Below, in pieces: positions 1 through 5,770 of a stretch of DNA of 7,680 bases. Both the position numbers and the translations under genes were made by a program. Below the pieces are notes generated by a model. It was given only the letters and a program-made list of their open reading frames with translations. It had not been told where the DNA came from and made no database searches. How positions within the stretch are numbered: position 1 is the first letter of the stretch; every line of letters starts with the position of its first letter. This stretch comes from Oscillospiraceae bacterium. GTDB taxonomy: Bacteria > Bacillota > Clostridia > Saccharofermentanales > Saccharofermentanaceae. The stretch is taken from positions 1-7,680 of the forward strand of contig CADCQX010000023.1 in the NCBI GenBank assembly GCA_902803695.1. The letters are read 5' to 3'.

Positions 1-726
1 AAGAGAGGCTATGCCAATACCTATTCCGATGAGATCATCGAGGCTAAAGCACGTTATACGGTAGATTTCTACAGTCTGAAAGTCAGAAGTAATCCGGATC
101 AGTTTATCCTCAGATCCATCAATGCTTTTATGATCGATTATGAGATACCGGAAGTTTATTCCACTGACGGTAAGACCATCTATCAGAGGCATGTAAGTGC
201 CTTCAGGAGCATCAAATCCGAGATCGAGATCATAGATGATATCCCGCAGATGATCGATAATAACGTCATTACCGTTAACGTTTCACAGGGCCAGCTCATC
301 AGATGCGGACTTGATTATGATTCCTCAGCGATCCAGAGATTGTTTGGTAAGCCGTTAAAGATGACGGTTCTTACCGATAAGATCTCCGTTAAGGAAGATG
401 AAGAAGGCGTTGAGACGGTAGAGAAGAAGATAGGTCTTCAGTACAAGGGAATCTATCTTGTATTCGATGCTTTTTTCACGGACGGAAGCAACGACTGGAT
501 CGGTGAACTTACATCCATAACGCTGGTAGAGAACAGCCAGGTAAGCTATTCCGTATGCGATATCAAGCTCGGTGATACGGAGGAATCCATCCTTAAGAGA
601 TTCCCTATGATCGAATTCGGAGAGTATGTCCTGTCTTACAAGAGTAATTCGGGTAAATGCGACCTGGAGTACAAGGTCAAGGACGGAGTGGTAACCGACA
701 TTACCATTAAGGAAGTAGATCTTTAA
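1..726 (+). CDS. Hypothetical protein, 3' part only (5' end outside window)
   Basis: The frame is open from base 1 to the TAA at 724-726, giving 241 residues without an N-terminus. The first in-window ATG (130) has no ribosome binding site, so the gene almost certainly starts upstream of the window. I do not recognise the family. No membrane segment, signal peptide or Cys/His cluster is visible in this part. The protein is acidic and rich in Ile, Val, Asp and Glu with alternating hydrophobic/polar runs, which suggests mostly beta structure. The last 50 residues read GDTEESILKRFP, then a Tyr- and Lys-containing strand, then KDGVVTDITI. This 'gDt-x-e-x-l-x-x-f ... y-x-v-k-d-g-x-v-x-x-I' pattern resembles C-terminal repeats of small secreted or lipoprotein beta-sandwich domains, but that is only an impression. 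The gene ends at a strong hairpin terminator and converges on the phosphatase gene. Confidence 0.75.
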   Translation, partial: KRGYANTYSDEIIEAKARYTVDFYSLKVRSNPDQFILRSINAFMIDYEIPEVYSTDGKTIYQRHVSAFRSIKSEIEIIDDIPQMIDNNVITVNVSQGQLIRCGLDYDSSAIQRLFGKPLKMTVLTDKISVKEDEEGVETVEKKIGLQYKGIYLVFDAFFTDGSNDWIGELTSITLVENSQVSYSVCDIKLGDTEESILKRFPMIEFGEYVLSYKSNSGKCDLEYKVKDGVVTDITIKEVDL

Positions 727-733
727 GATCAGC

Positions 734-767
734 AGGAACTCAGATCATTCGTGATCTGAGTTCTTTT
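734..767 (+). terminator. Intrinsic terminator of the first gene, overlapping the convergent gene's 3' end
   Basis: A perfect 11-bp stem (AACTCAGATCA / TGATCTGAGTT) with a TTCG tetraloop lies at 737-762. G-C, G·T and A-T pairs extend it outward, and TTTT follows at 764-767. It lies 8 bases after the upstream stop codon. The stop codon and last codons of the minus-strand phosphatase are inside the hairpin. On the minus strand the stem is not followed by a clear T run, so it should terminate mainly plus-strand transcripts. Confidence 0.8.
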
Positions 768-1480
768 ATCTCATCGGAAGTCATACCCTGCTCGAGAAGG
801 TAGTTCTCGATATTTCCGTCGTATTTGGAATCGATATAGTTAAGAAGGATCTCCATGTTTTCCTGATCGCTTCCCAGGATATGCTTAAGACCCGGTTCGA
901 TGTTGGCGATCAAAGGATCGAGGATCGGCTTCATAAAGTGATATGAGCATCTGTAGTTCTCGATAATGTGCTCTCTCGAAGCACCTGCGAGAAGGTACAG
1001 AAATGCAGATATAATTCCTGTTCTGTCCTTGCCGTGTGCACAGTGATAGAGAGTGATACCGTCTTTGTTCTCGGAGATCCTTCTTAAGACTTCGCAGATC
1101 CTGTCGCCCAGTTCTTCAAGGACCCATACGTAGAAATCCCCCAACTTATGTGTCCTAAGGAAATTTATCGTAGGATTGTCATCCTTGTTCGGGTCGCCGA
1201 TAAAAAGAGGGATATTGAAGAAATCTACTCCCGGCATGTCCTTAAACGGGTTACCGTCATGATCTACTTCAAGTGTAGATCTTAAGTCGATGACCCTGTT
1301 TACGCCGTAAGCTTTGATCTTTTCGCACTGCTCGGCTGTGAGATTTGAAGGGGAGTCGCTCCTGATAACGAACTTTTCCGGGAATACCTTGCCGTTCTTC
1401 AAGGGCATCTTTCCGAGGTCTCTTGAGTTCAAAAGTCCGTCAAAAGGTATAAGTTGGGAATTAATATCGTAATCAGCCAT
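740..1480 (-). CDS. Tyrosine/dual-specificity-type protein phosphatase (Y_phosphatase3-like)
   Basis: Predicted cytoplasmic phosphatase of the LipA/MptpB-like class (Pfam Y_phosphatase3), 246 residues from the chosen start. The P-loop signature HCAHGKDRTG is at residues 146-155, with Cys147 the expected nucleophile and Arg153 the phosphate-binding Arg (HCX5R). The family's N-terminal landmarks are also present: NSRDLG (18-23), a RSDSPSNLT segment (40-48) and VIDLRS (63-68). There is no signal peptide or membrane segment. Known members act on phosphotyrosine, phosphoserine/threonine or phosphoinositides; the substrate here cannot be told. The frame extends 26 codons upstream to an ATG at 1558. 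That ATG lacks a ribosome binding site and overlaps the -35 box of the tRNA promoter, whereas the ATG at 1480 has GGAG six bases upstream, so I chose 1480. The gene is a single transcription unit, convergent with the upstream gene and divergent from the tRNA. Confidence 0.88.
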   Translation of the reverse strand: MADYDINSQLIPFDGLLNSRDLGKMPLKNGKVFPEKFVIRSDSPSNLTAEQCEKIKAYGVNRVIDLRSTLEVDHDGNPFKDMPGVDFFNIPLFIGDPNKDDNPTINFLRTHKLGDFYVWVLEELGDRICEVLRRISENKDGITLYHCAHGKDRTGIISAFLYLLAGASREHIIENYRCSYHFMKPILDPLIANIEPGLKHILGSDQENMEILLNYIDSKYDGNIENYLLEQGMTSDEIKELRSRMI

Positions 1481-1486
1481 AGAAAT

Positions 1487-1490
1487 CTCC
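1487..1490 (-). promoter_or_regulatory. Ribosome binding site fixing the phosphatase start at 1480
   Basis: On the minus strand GGAG is followed by six bases (ATTTCT) and then ATG at 1480-1478. The alternative ATG at 1558 has only AGCCCGATTGT before it, with no Shine-Dalgarno match. Confidence 0.75.
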
Positions 1491-1510
1491 GGGTATTTTT
1501 TTTGAAAAAT

Positions 1511-1539
1511 ATTATACATCAAAAAGGTGCGGGTACCAG
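1511..1539 (-). promoter_or_regulatory. Possible promoter of the phosphatase gene
   Basis: On the minus strand a consensus -10 hexamer TATAAT is at 1516-1511. The hexamer at 1539-1534, 17 bases upstream, is CTGGTA, a poor -35 match (3 of 6). Transcription would start near 1504, about 24 bases before the ATG at 1480 and downstream of the ATG at 1558. If real, this promoter also rules out the longer start. The weak -35 box keeps confidence low. Confidence 0.4.
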
Positions 1540-1551
1540 TAAAAAATGATG

Positions 1552-1580
1552 TTGACATACAATCGGGCTTGTTATATTAT
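1552..1580 (+). promoter_or_regulatory. Sigma-A-type promoter of the tRNA-Arg gene
   Basis: A perfect -35 box TTGACA (1552-1557), a 17-base spacer and the -10 box TATTAT (1575-1580, 5 of 6). This predicts a start near 1587, about nine bases before the mature tRNA 5' end at 1596. It is the closest match to the consensus in the window, as expected for a stable RNA gene. Confidence 0.85.
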
Positions 1581-1595
1581 TATTTGCGTTCACAC

Positions 1596-1672
1596 GCGCC
1601 TGTAGCTCAACTGGATAGAGTGTCTGACTACGGATCAGAAGGTTGTGGATTCGATCTCTGCCAGGCGCGCCA
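1596..1672 (+). tRNA. tRNA-Arg (anticodon ACG)
   Basis: A complete 77-nt cloverleaf. The acceptor stem GCGCCTG/CAGGCGC is perfectly paired, the discriminator is G, and CCA is encoded (1670-1672). The D-arm has GG at 1613-1614. The anticodon stem TCTGA/TCAGA encloses the loop CTACGGA with anticodon ACG at 1630-1632. It would read CGU, CGC and CGA if A34 is deaminated to inosine by TadA. The T-loop TTCGATC is normal. The T-stem GTGGA/TCTGC is atypical: it has A53-T61 in place of the conserved G53-C61 and tandem wobble pairs at 50-64 and 51-63. It is a one-gene unit with its own promoter and terminator. Confidence 0.96.
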
Positions 1673-1676
1673 TTTA

Positions 1677-1715
1677 AAAGGAATGTTTCTTTTTTGAGAC
1701 ATTCCTTTATTTTTT
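1677..1715 (+). terminator. Intrinsic terminator of the tRNA-Arg unit
   Basis: The perfect 10-bp stem AAAGGAATGT/ACATTCCTTT is extended inward by three pairs (one wobble) to a six-T loop. The T run TTTATTTTTT follows the stem. It begins five bases after the CCA end of the tRNA and separates this unit from tig. Confidence 0.9.
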
Positions 1716-1728
1716 CGAAAATAACGGT

Positions 1729-1757
1729 TTGCTTTATTCAATGTACTGTGCTACAAT
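1729..1757 (+). promoter_or_regulatory. Extended -10 promoter of tig
   Basis: TTGCTT (1729-1734), 17-base spacer, then TGC immediately before the -10 box TACAAT (1752-1757). The TGn extension offsets the modest -35 match. Predicted start is near 1764, leaving a leader of about 48 bases. No CIRCE inverted repeat or other regulator site is visible in the leader. Confidence 0.65.
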
Positions 1758-1798
1758 TTTTCGGCTAATGGTTTTAGTTATTTAATTATTTTATATAT

Positions 1799-1803
1799 GG
1801 AGG
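1799..1803 (+). promoter_or_regulatory. Ribosome binding site fixing the tig start at 1812
   Basis: GGAGG is eight bases upstream of the ATG at 1812. The in-frame ATG at 1797 overlaps this motif itself and has no Shine-Dalgarno sequence before it, so it is not the start. Confidence 0.85.
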
Positions 1804-1811
1804 ACGTCATC

Positions 1812-3272
1812 ATGGCATCTACTATCGAGAAGAAGGAAAACAGCGAGGTAGTTATTTCCCTCGAGGCCACAAGAGAAGAATTTGAGGCTGGCCTTAAGAA
1901 GTCTTACGAGAAGAATAAGAAGAGATTCCAGGTTCCTGGTTTCAGAAAGGGAAAGGTTCCTTATCAGTTGGTCCTTCAGTACTACGGTGAGGGTGTTCTC
2001 TATGATGACGCAATCGATGCAATCGCTACACCTGCTTATGCAGAGGCTATCAAGGAGCATGATCTCCAGGTAGTTTCCCGTCCAAACATCGACATCAAGG
2101 AGATCAACGAGAACGGAATGAAGTACGAGCTCATCGTTACTGTTAAGCCTGACGTTAAGCTTGGCAAGTACGAGGGTGTTGAAGTTCCTTACTCCGAGCG
2201 TGAGGTTAACGATGAGTCTGTTAACAATGAGCTCGAGGCTATGCAGAAGAGAAATGCTTCCCAGGAGGAAGTTACAGACCGTGCAGTTGAGAACGGCGAT
2301 ACAGCAGTAATCGACTACGAGGGATTCAAGGACGGCGTTGCTTTCGAAGGCGGTAAGGGTGAGAACTACAACCTTAAGATCGGTTCCGGCAGCTTCATCC
2401 CTGGTTTCGAAGAGCAGATCATCGGTCACAAGATCGACGAGGAGTTCTCCATCGAAGTTAAGTTCCCTGATGAGTATCATTCAGAAGAGCTCAAGGGCGC
2501 TGCAGCTACATTCAACGTAAAGATCCACGCTATCAAGGCTGAGAAGCTTCCTGCACTTGATGACGAGTTCGCTAAGGACGTTTCCGAGTTCGATACACTT
2601 GATGAGCTCAAGGCTGACATCAAGGCTAAGCAGATCGAGAGAGCTCAGAAGGAAGCTAAGAACGTTTTCGAGAACGAAGTAGTAAGAGTAGTTTCCGACA
2701 ACGCTGAGGTTGAGGTTCCGGATTGCATGGTAGATACAGAAGTAGAGCAGATGATCCAGCAGCAGGCTTCTTCAATGAAGCAGCAGGGCATCGAGCTTGA
2801 TATGTACCTCAAGTATGTAGGTCAGACAATGGACGAGTTCAAGGAGTCAATGAAGCCGATGGCTAAGGTTCGTGTTAAGAGCAATCTCGTTCTCGAGGCT
2901 ATCTCCAAGGAGATGAAGGTCGAGGCTACAGACGATGATTACAACGCTGAGCTCGAGACGATCGCTAAGGCTTACAACATGAAGAAGGAAGACGTTGAGA
3001 ATGCTATCGGCAAGAACAGCGAGTACCTCAAGGAGTCCATCATCACAAGAAAGACAGTAGAGGCTCTTGCTGAGAAGGCTGTTAAGACTGAGCCAAAGGC
3101 TGAGGAAGAGACAGAGAAGAAGGCAGCTCCTAAGAAGACAGCAGCTAAGAAGTCCACAAAGAAGGATGCAGAGGCTACTGAGGAGACGGCTGAAAAGGCT
3201 CCTAAGAAGACAACAGCTAAGAAGTCTACAAAGAAGGCAGCTGAGGCTTCCGAAGAGAAGGCTGAAGAGTAA
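1812..3272 (+). CDS. tig: Trigger factor, ribosome-associated folding chaperone and peptidyl-prolyl isomerase
   Basis: Trigger factor binds the ribosome near the exit tunnel and shields nascent chains. The 486-residue product has the family's three parts. The ribosome-binding domain (about 1-115) carries the signature loop GFRKGKVP at 43-50. An FKBP-type PPIase domain follows (about 160-245; VIDYEGFKDGVAFEGG and GSFIPGFEEQIIG). The helical chaperone domain runs from about 250 to 430. The family is usually near 430 residues; the excess is a Lys/Ala/Glu-rich tail that includes two 24-residue tandem repeats at 439-486. Codon use is very strongly biased (AAG for Lys, GCT for Ala, no CCC for Pro), consistent with high expression. 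The start at 1812 is set by GGAGG. The gene has its own promoter and a hairpin after the stop codon. clpX follows 120 bases later, a common Firmicute order, but clpP is not between them. Confidence 0.97.
   Translation: MASTIEKKENSEVVISLEATREEFEAGLKKSYEKNKKRFQVPGFRKGKVPYQLVLQYYGEGVLYDDAIDAIATPAYAEAIKEHDLQVVSRPNIDIKEINENGMKYELIVTVKPDVKLGKYEGVEVPYSEREVNDESVNNELEAMQKRNASQEEVTDRAVENGDTAVIDYEGFKDGVAFEGGKGENYNLKIGSGSFIPGFEEQIIGHKIDEEFSIEVKFPDEYHSEELKGAAATFNVKIHAIKAEKLPALDDEFAKDVSEFDTLDELKADIKAKQIERAQKEAKNVFENEVVRVVSDNAEVEVPDCMVDTEVEQMIQQQASSMKQQGIELDMYLKYVGQTMDEFKESMKPMAKVRVKSNLVLEAISKEMKVEATDDDYNAELETIAKAYNMKKEDVENAIGKNSEYLKESIITRKTVEALAEKAVKTEPKAEEETEKKAAPKKTAAKKSTKKDAEATEETAEKAPKKTTAKKSTKKAAEASEEKAEE
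3126..3269 (+). repeat. Two 72-bp tandem repeats encoding the trigger factor tail
   Basis: Unit 1 is 3126-3197 and unit 2 is 3198-3269, each encoding 24 residues, ending exactly at the tig stop codon. The proteins read APKKTAAKKSTKK then an acidic stretch in unit 1, and APKKTTAKKSTKK then an acidic stretch in unit 2, with 19 of 24 residues identical. Each unit is a basic block resembling histone H1 tails followed by an acidic Glu/Ala block. The nucleotide match is strongest across the basic half, pointing to duplication followed by drift. Confidence 0.9.
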
Positions 3273-3296
3273 TATCTTAAGTTCTCGCGATACTGA

Positions 3297-3342
3297 CGGT
3301 CCGAACTTGTTTAAATGCAGGTTCGGACCGCTTTGTATTATT
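3297..3342 (+). terminator. Hairpin after tig, probable intrinsic terminator
   Basis: A 13-bp stem CGGTCCGAACTTG/CAGGTTCGGACCG (3297-3309 and 3318-3330, one G·U pair) closes an 8-base AT-rich loop. The following tract CTTTGTATTATT is T-rich but interrupted, so termination may be partial and some tig transcripts may reach clpX. Confidence 0.7.
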
Positions 3343-3360
3343 AATAGTAAGTGATAAAAT
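3333..3360 (+). promoter_or_regulatory. Probable promoter of the clpX-ROK kinase unit
   Basis: TTGTAT (3333-3338), a 16-base spacer ending in TGA, and the -10 box TAAAAT (3355-3360) make an extended -10 promoter. An overlapping perfect TATAAT lies at 3360-3365 but lacks a matched -35 box. The -35 element sits in the T-rich tail of the tig terminator. No CtsR heptad repeat (GGTCAAA type) or CIRCE element is seen here. Confidence 0.5.
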
Positions 3361-3382
3361 ATAATACTGAATAAAAAGGAAT

Positions 3383-3386
3383 GGAG
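3383..3386 (+). promoter_or_regulatory. Ribosome binding site fixing the clpX start at 3393
   Basis: GGAG lies six bases before the ATG at 3393. The in-frame ATG at 3381 directly abuts AAGGA with no spacer, which is too close for initiation, and it overlaps this GGAG. Confidence 0.75.
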
Positions 3387-3392
3387 ACATTT

Positions 3393-4706
3393 ATGGCAAA
3401 TACTTTTGACGGTGATACACCGGAGATACTGACATGTTCCTTCTGCGGTAAGTCTGAATATGACGTTCCGAGACTTTTCTCAGGTGTAAACTGCTATATC
3501 TGCATAGATTGTGTTAAGACAGCTTACGGTATCAACGCCGAAGAAGAGAAGATGAGAAAGAGGTCTAAGTTAAGACAGTCCAGACCTAGCAAGCTCATTA
3601 CTCCTAGAGAGATCAAGGATAAGCTTGATGAGTATGTTTACGGCCAGGATGATGCTAAGATCTCGCTTTCCGTTGCAGTATATAACCACTATAAGCGTGT
3701 TTTTGCAGAGCCGGATCCTGCTGATGATGTTGAGATCGCTAAGAGCAACATCCTTTTGCTGGGACCTACGGGATGCGGTAAGACATATCTGGCACAGACA
3801 CTTGCGAGAGTACTTGATGTACCGTTTGCAGTTGCCGATGCTACATCACTCACTGAGGCAGGTTATGTAGGTGAGGACGTGGAGAATATCCTCCTGAAGC
3901 TCATAATGGCTGCTGATTACGACATTGACCGTGCCCAGATGGGTATCATCTATATCGATGAGATCGATAAGATCTCCAAGAAGGCTGAGAACGTTTCCAT
4001 CACACGTGATGTCAGCGGTGAGGGCGTTCAGCAGGCACTCCTGAAGATCCTTGAAAGTACTGTAGCATCCGTTCCTCCTAAGGGCGGACGTAAGCATCCT
4101 AATGAAGAGTGCATCCAAATCGATACGACAAACATCCTCTTTATCTGCGGCGGTGCTTTTGACGGACTCGAGAAGATCATTACAGACAGAACGGCAGTTA
4201 AGCAGTTCGGTTTCGGTGTAGAAGTTGCTTCCAAGAAAGACGAATTCTCAGGTGCTCACTTCAAGGAAGTCGTTCCTCAGGATCTAATGAAGTACGGTCT
4301 TATTCCGGAATTTCTGGGCCGTCTTCCGGTTATCGTTGCTTTGGATAAGCTCGATGAGGTTGCGCTTGTAGCTATCCTGAAGGAGCTTAAGAATTCTCTT
4401 TTCAAGCAATACAGAAAGCTCCTGAAGATGGACGGTGTCGATCTCGAGTTTACTGATGAAGCAGTTAAAGCTATCGCTAAGAAAGCTCTCGAGCAGAACA
4501 CCGGTGCCCGCGGACTTCGTACTATAGTCGAGGGTGCTATGCGTCAGGTAATGTTTGATATCCCTTCACAGAAGGATGTTTCCAAGGTAGTTATCGACGA
4601 GGGTTGTATTAACGAAGGCAAAGAGCCTACTATCGTTTATAAGAAGAAAAAGACTAAGACTGAGGACAGCAGTAACAAATACGCAAATGGCGAGATAGGT
4701 GCCTGA
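3393..4706 (+). CDS. clpX: ClpX, AAA+ unfoldase subunit of the Clp protease
   Basis: ClpX recognises tagged substrates, unfolds them with ATP and feeds them to ClpP in the cytoplasm. The product is 437 residues, close to the usual 410-430. The N-terminal zinc-binding domain has Cys15, Cys18, Cys37 and Cys40. The AAA+ core shows Walker A GPTGCGKT (124-131), pore loop GYVG (157-160), Walker B IIYIDE (185-190), the RKH loop (233-235), Arg310 in GRLP as arginine finger, and sensor 2 GARGLR (371-376). The ClpP-docking tripeptide, normally IGF, reads FGF (272-274). A short basic tail (KKKKTKTED) ends the protein. The start at 3393 is chosen from the GGAG spacing. It lies downstream of tig as in Bacillus, with no clpP before it and no lon after it; instead a ROK kinase follows after 14 bases, implying co-transcription. 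Confidence 0.97.
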   Translation: MANTFDGDTPEILTCSFCGKSEYDVPRLFSGVNCYICIDCVKTAYGINAEEEKMRKRSKLRQSRPSKLITPREIKDKLDEYVYGQDDAKISLSVAVYNHYKRVFAEPDPADDVEIAKSNILLLGPTGCGKTYLAQTLARVLDVPFAVADATSLTEAGYVGEDVENILLKLIMAADYDIDRAQMGIIYIDEIDKISKKAENVSITRDVSGEGVQQALLKILESTVASVPPKGGRKHPNEECIQIDTTNILFICGGAFDGLEKIITDRTAVKQFGFGVEVASKKDEFSGAHFKEVVPQDLMKYGLIPEFLGRLPVIVALDKLDEVALVAILKELKNSLFKQYRKLLKMDGVDLEFTDEAVKAIAKKALEQNTGARGLRTIVEGAMRQVMFDIPSQKDVSKVVIDEGCINEGKEPTIVYKKKKTKTEDSSNKYANGEIGA

Positions 4707-4720
4707 TAAGGGGTGATTTT

Positions 4721-5695
4721 ATGGCTAAGGCTGAAAAGTATTCTATCTGTTTGGATATCGGCGGAACAAAGATACTCGGTTGTATCTTCAATTCCAAGAA
4801 GGAAATCGTATTCCGTCTTAAGAAGAAGACCAAGTCAGGCGGAGAAACTTCGCAAAACATTGAGGAAGTCATCATCTCTGTAGTTGATGAGCTCCTTAAG
4901 AAGTCCGAGATCAGCCTTAAGAACGTTAAGGCTATTGCCGCAGGTGCTCCGGGCGTTATCGACCAGCAGAACGGCATAGTTCTTTTCTCACCAAATCTTC
5001 CTTGGCGTGATTATGACATCAGAACACCTATCGAAGAACACTTCGGCGTTCCTTTCTTCATCGGAAATGACGTAAATGTCGGTGTTCTCGGTGAATACAA
5101 ATACGGCGTCGGCAAGAACTTCAAAAATATCGTCGGCCTCTTCGTAGGTACTGGAATGGGCGGCGGACTTATCCTTAACGGTGAGCTTTACACAGGACAC
5201 ATGTTTAAGGGAGCAGAGTTCGGTCACATGATCCTTAATGAAGAGGGACCACGTTGTAACTGCGGCCAGCGCGGTTGTCTCGAGGCGTTCTCCAGTAAGC
5301 AGGGAATGAGCGATTATATTAGACAGCAGATCATGCGCGGCAGAACAACTGAGATGGCCGACAGCGTAAAGGATACTGTATTTAAGAGTAAAGCTCTCAG
5401 AAATGCTCTTTCCAACGGCGATAAGGTTGCAATGGAAGCTGTTGACCGTGCCTGCCACTATCTGGCTATCGCATCAGGTAACCTTGTAAATACCTTCAGC
5501 CCTGAGATCGTTATCTACGGTGGCGGAGTTATTGAGGCAGTCGGCGATCTGTTCATGGAAAAGATCCTCGCTGAAGTAGATAAGTACTGCATGCCTTCCA
5601 TCCGTTCCACAGTTCAGTTCAGAAAGGCTGCCCTGGGCGATGATTCCATCCTCTACGGTGCGCTCTCGATGATCGAAGAAGGCAAGAAAAAGTAA
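4721..5695 (+). CDS. ROK-family sugar kinase, probable glucokinase
   Basis: ROK kinases phosphorylate glucose or related hexoses and N-acetylhexosamines using ATP; this one, at 324 residues, best fits the glucokinase-like group. The ATP phosphate-binding motif DIGGTK is at 12-17. Asp117 in GNDVN is the expected catalytic base. The second phosphate-binding loop is GTGMGGG (143-149). The ExGH sugar-contact motif EFGH is at 166-169. Zinc ligands are His169, Cys179, Cys181 and Cys186 (CNCGQRGCLEAFSS). There is no N-terminal helix-turn-helix, so it is an enzyme rather than a ROK repressor. AAGGGGTG seven bases before the ATG is the ribosome binding site. It starts 14 bases after clpX without an intervening terminator or promoter and ends before a strong terminator, so the two form an operon. 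Substrate choice among hexoses is not settled by sequence; I leave the symbol open (glk is the likely name). Confidence 0.92.
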   Translation: MAKAEKYSICLDIGGTKILGCIFNSKKEIVFRLKKKTKSGGETSQNIEEVIISVVDELLKKSEISLKNVKAIAAGAPGVIDQQNGIVLFSPNLPWRDYDIRTPIEEHFGVPFFIGNDVNVGVLGEYKYGVGKNFKNIVGLFVGTGMGGGLILNGELYTGHMFKGAEFGHMILNEEGPRCNCGQRGCLEAFSSKQGMSDYIRQQIMRGRTTEMADSVKDTVFKSKALRNALSNGDKVAMEAVDRACHYLAIASGNLVNTFSPEIVIYGGGVIEAVGDLFMEKILAEVDKYCMPSIRSTVQFRKAALGDDSILYGALSMIEEGKKK

Positions 5696-5711
5696 TAACA
5701 TGAAGTTTAAT

Positions 5712-5736
5712 GCCGGGGTTGATCCCCGGCTTTTTT
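5712..5736 (+). terminator. Intrinsic terminator of the clpX-ROK kinase operon
   Basis: GC-rich stem GCCGGGG/CCCCGGC (5712-5718 and 5724-5730) with a 5-base loop, followed by six T residues. It starts 16 bases after the kinase stop codon and is the strongest terminator in the window. Confidence 0.95.
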
Positions 5737-5737
5737 A

Positions 5738-5766
5738 TTGTCTTTTTCGAAAACAAGTGCTATACT
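5738..5766 (+). promoter_or_regulatory. Extended -10 promoter of the isochorismatase-family gene
   Basis: TTGTCT (5738-5743, 4 of 6), a 17-base spacer ending in TGC, and TATACT (5761-5766, 5 of 6). The -35 box starts right after the T run of the preceding terminator. Transcription would start near 5773, inside the palindrome at 5771-5788. Confidence 0.8.
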
Positions 5767-5770
5767 CTCA

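Noticed and set aside
130..132. ATG at 130 as start of the first gene
   Set aside because: The frame is open upstream to base 1 with the same composition, and there is no Shine-Dalgarno sequence before 130.
718..730. GATCTT-T-AAGATC palindrome around the first stop codon
   Set aside because: Short arms, no T run and a position inside the stop region; probably chance, since the terminator follows immediately.
1791..2480. 229-residue minus-strand open frame antisense to tig
   Set aside because: It lies wholly inside the trigger factor gene, has no ribosome binding site, and its Leu/Val-rich product reflects the biased codons of tig read backwards.
3067..3354. Arg/Leu-rich 95-residue plus-strand frame overlapping the tig tail
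   Set aside because: It is the out-of-frame reading of the AAG-rich tail repeats, with no ribosome binding site.
3273..3392. CtsR or HrcA (CIRCE) control of clpX
   Set aside because: No GGTCAAA-type heptad pair or TTAGCACTC inverted repeat is present in the intergenic region.
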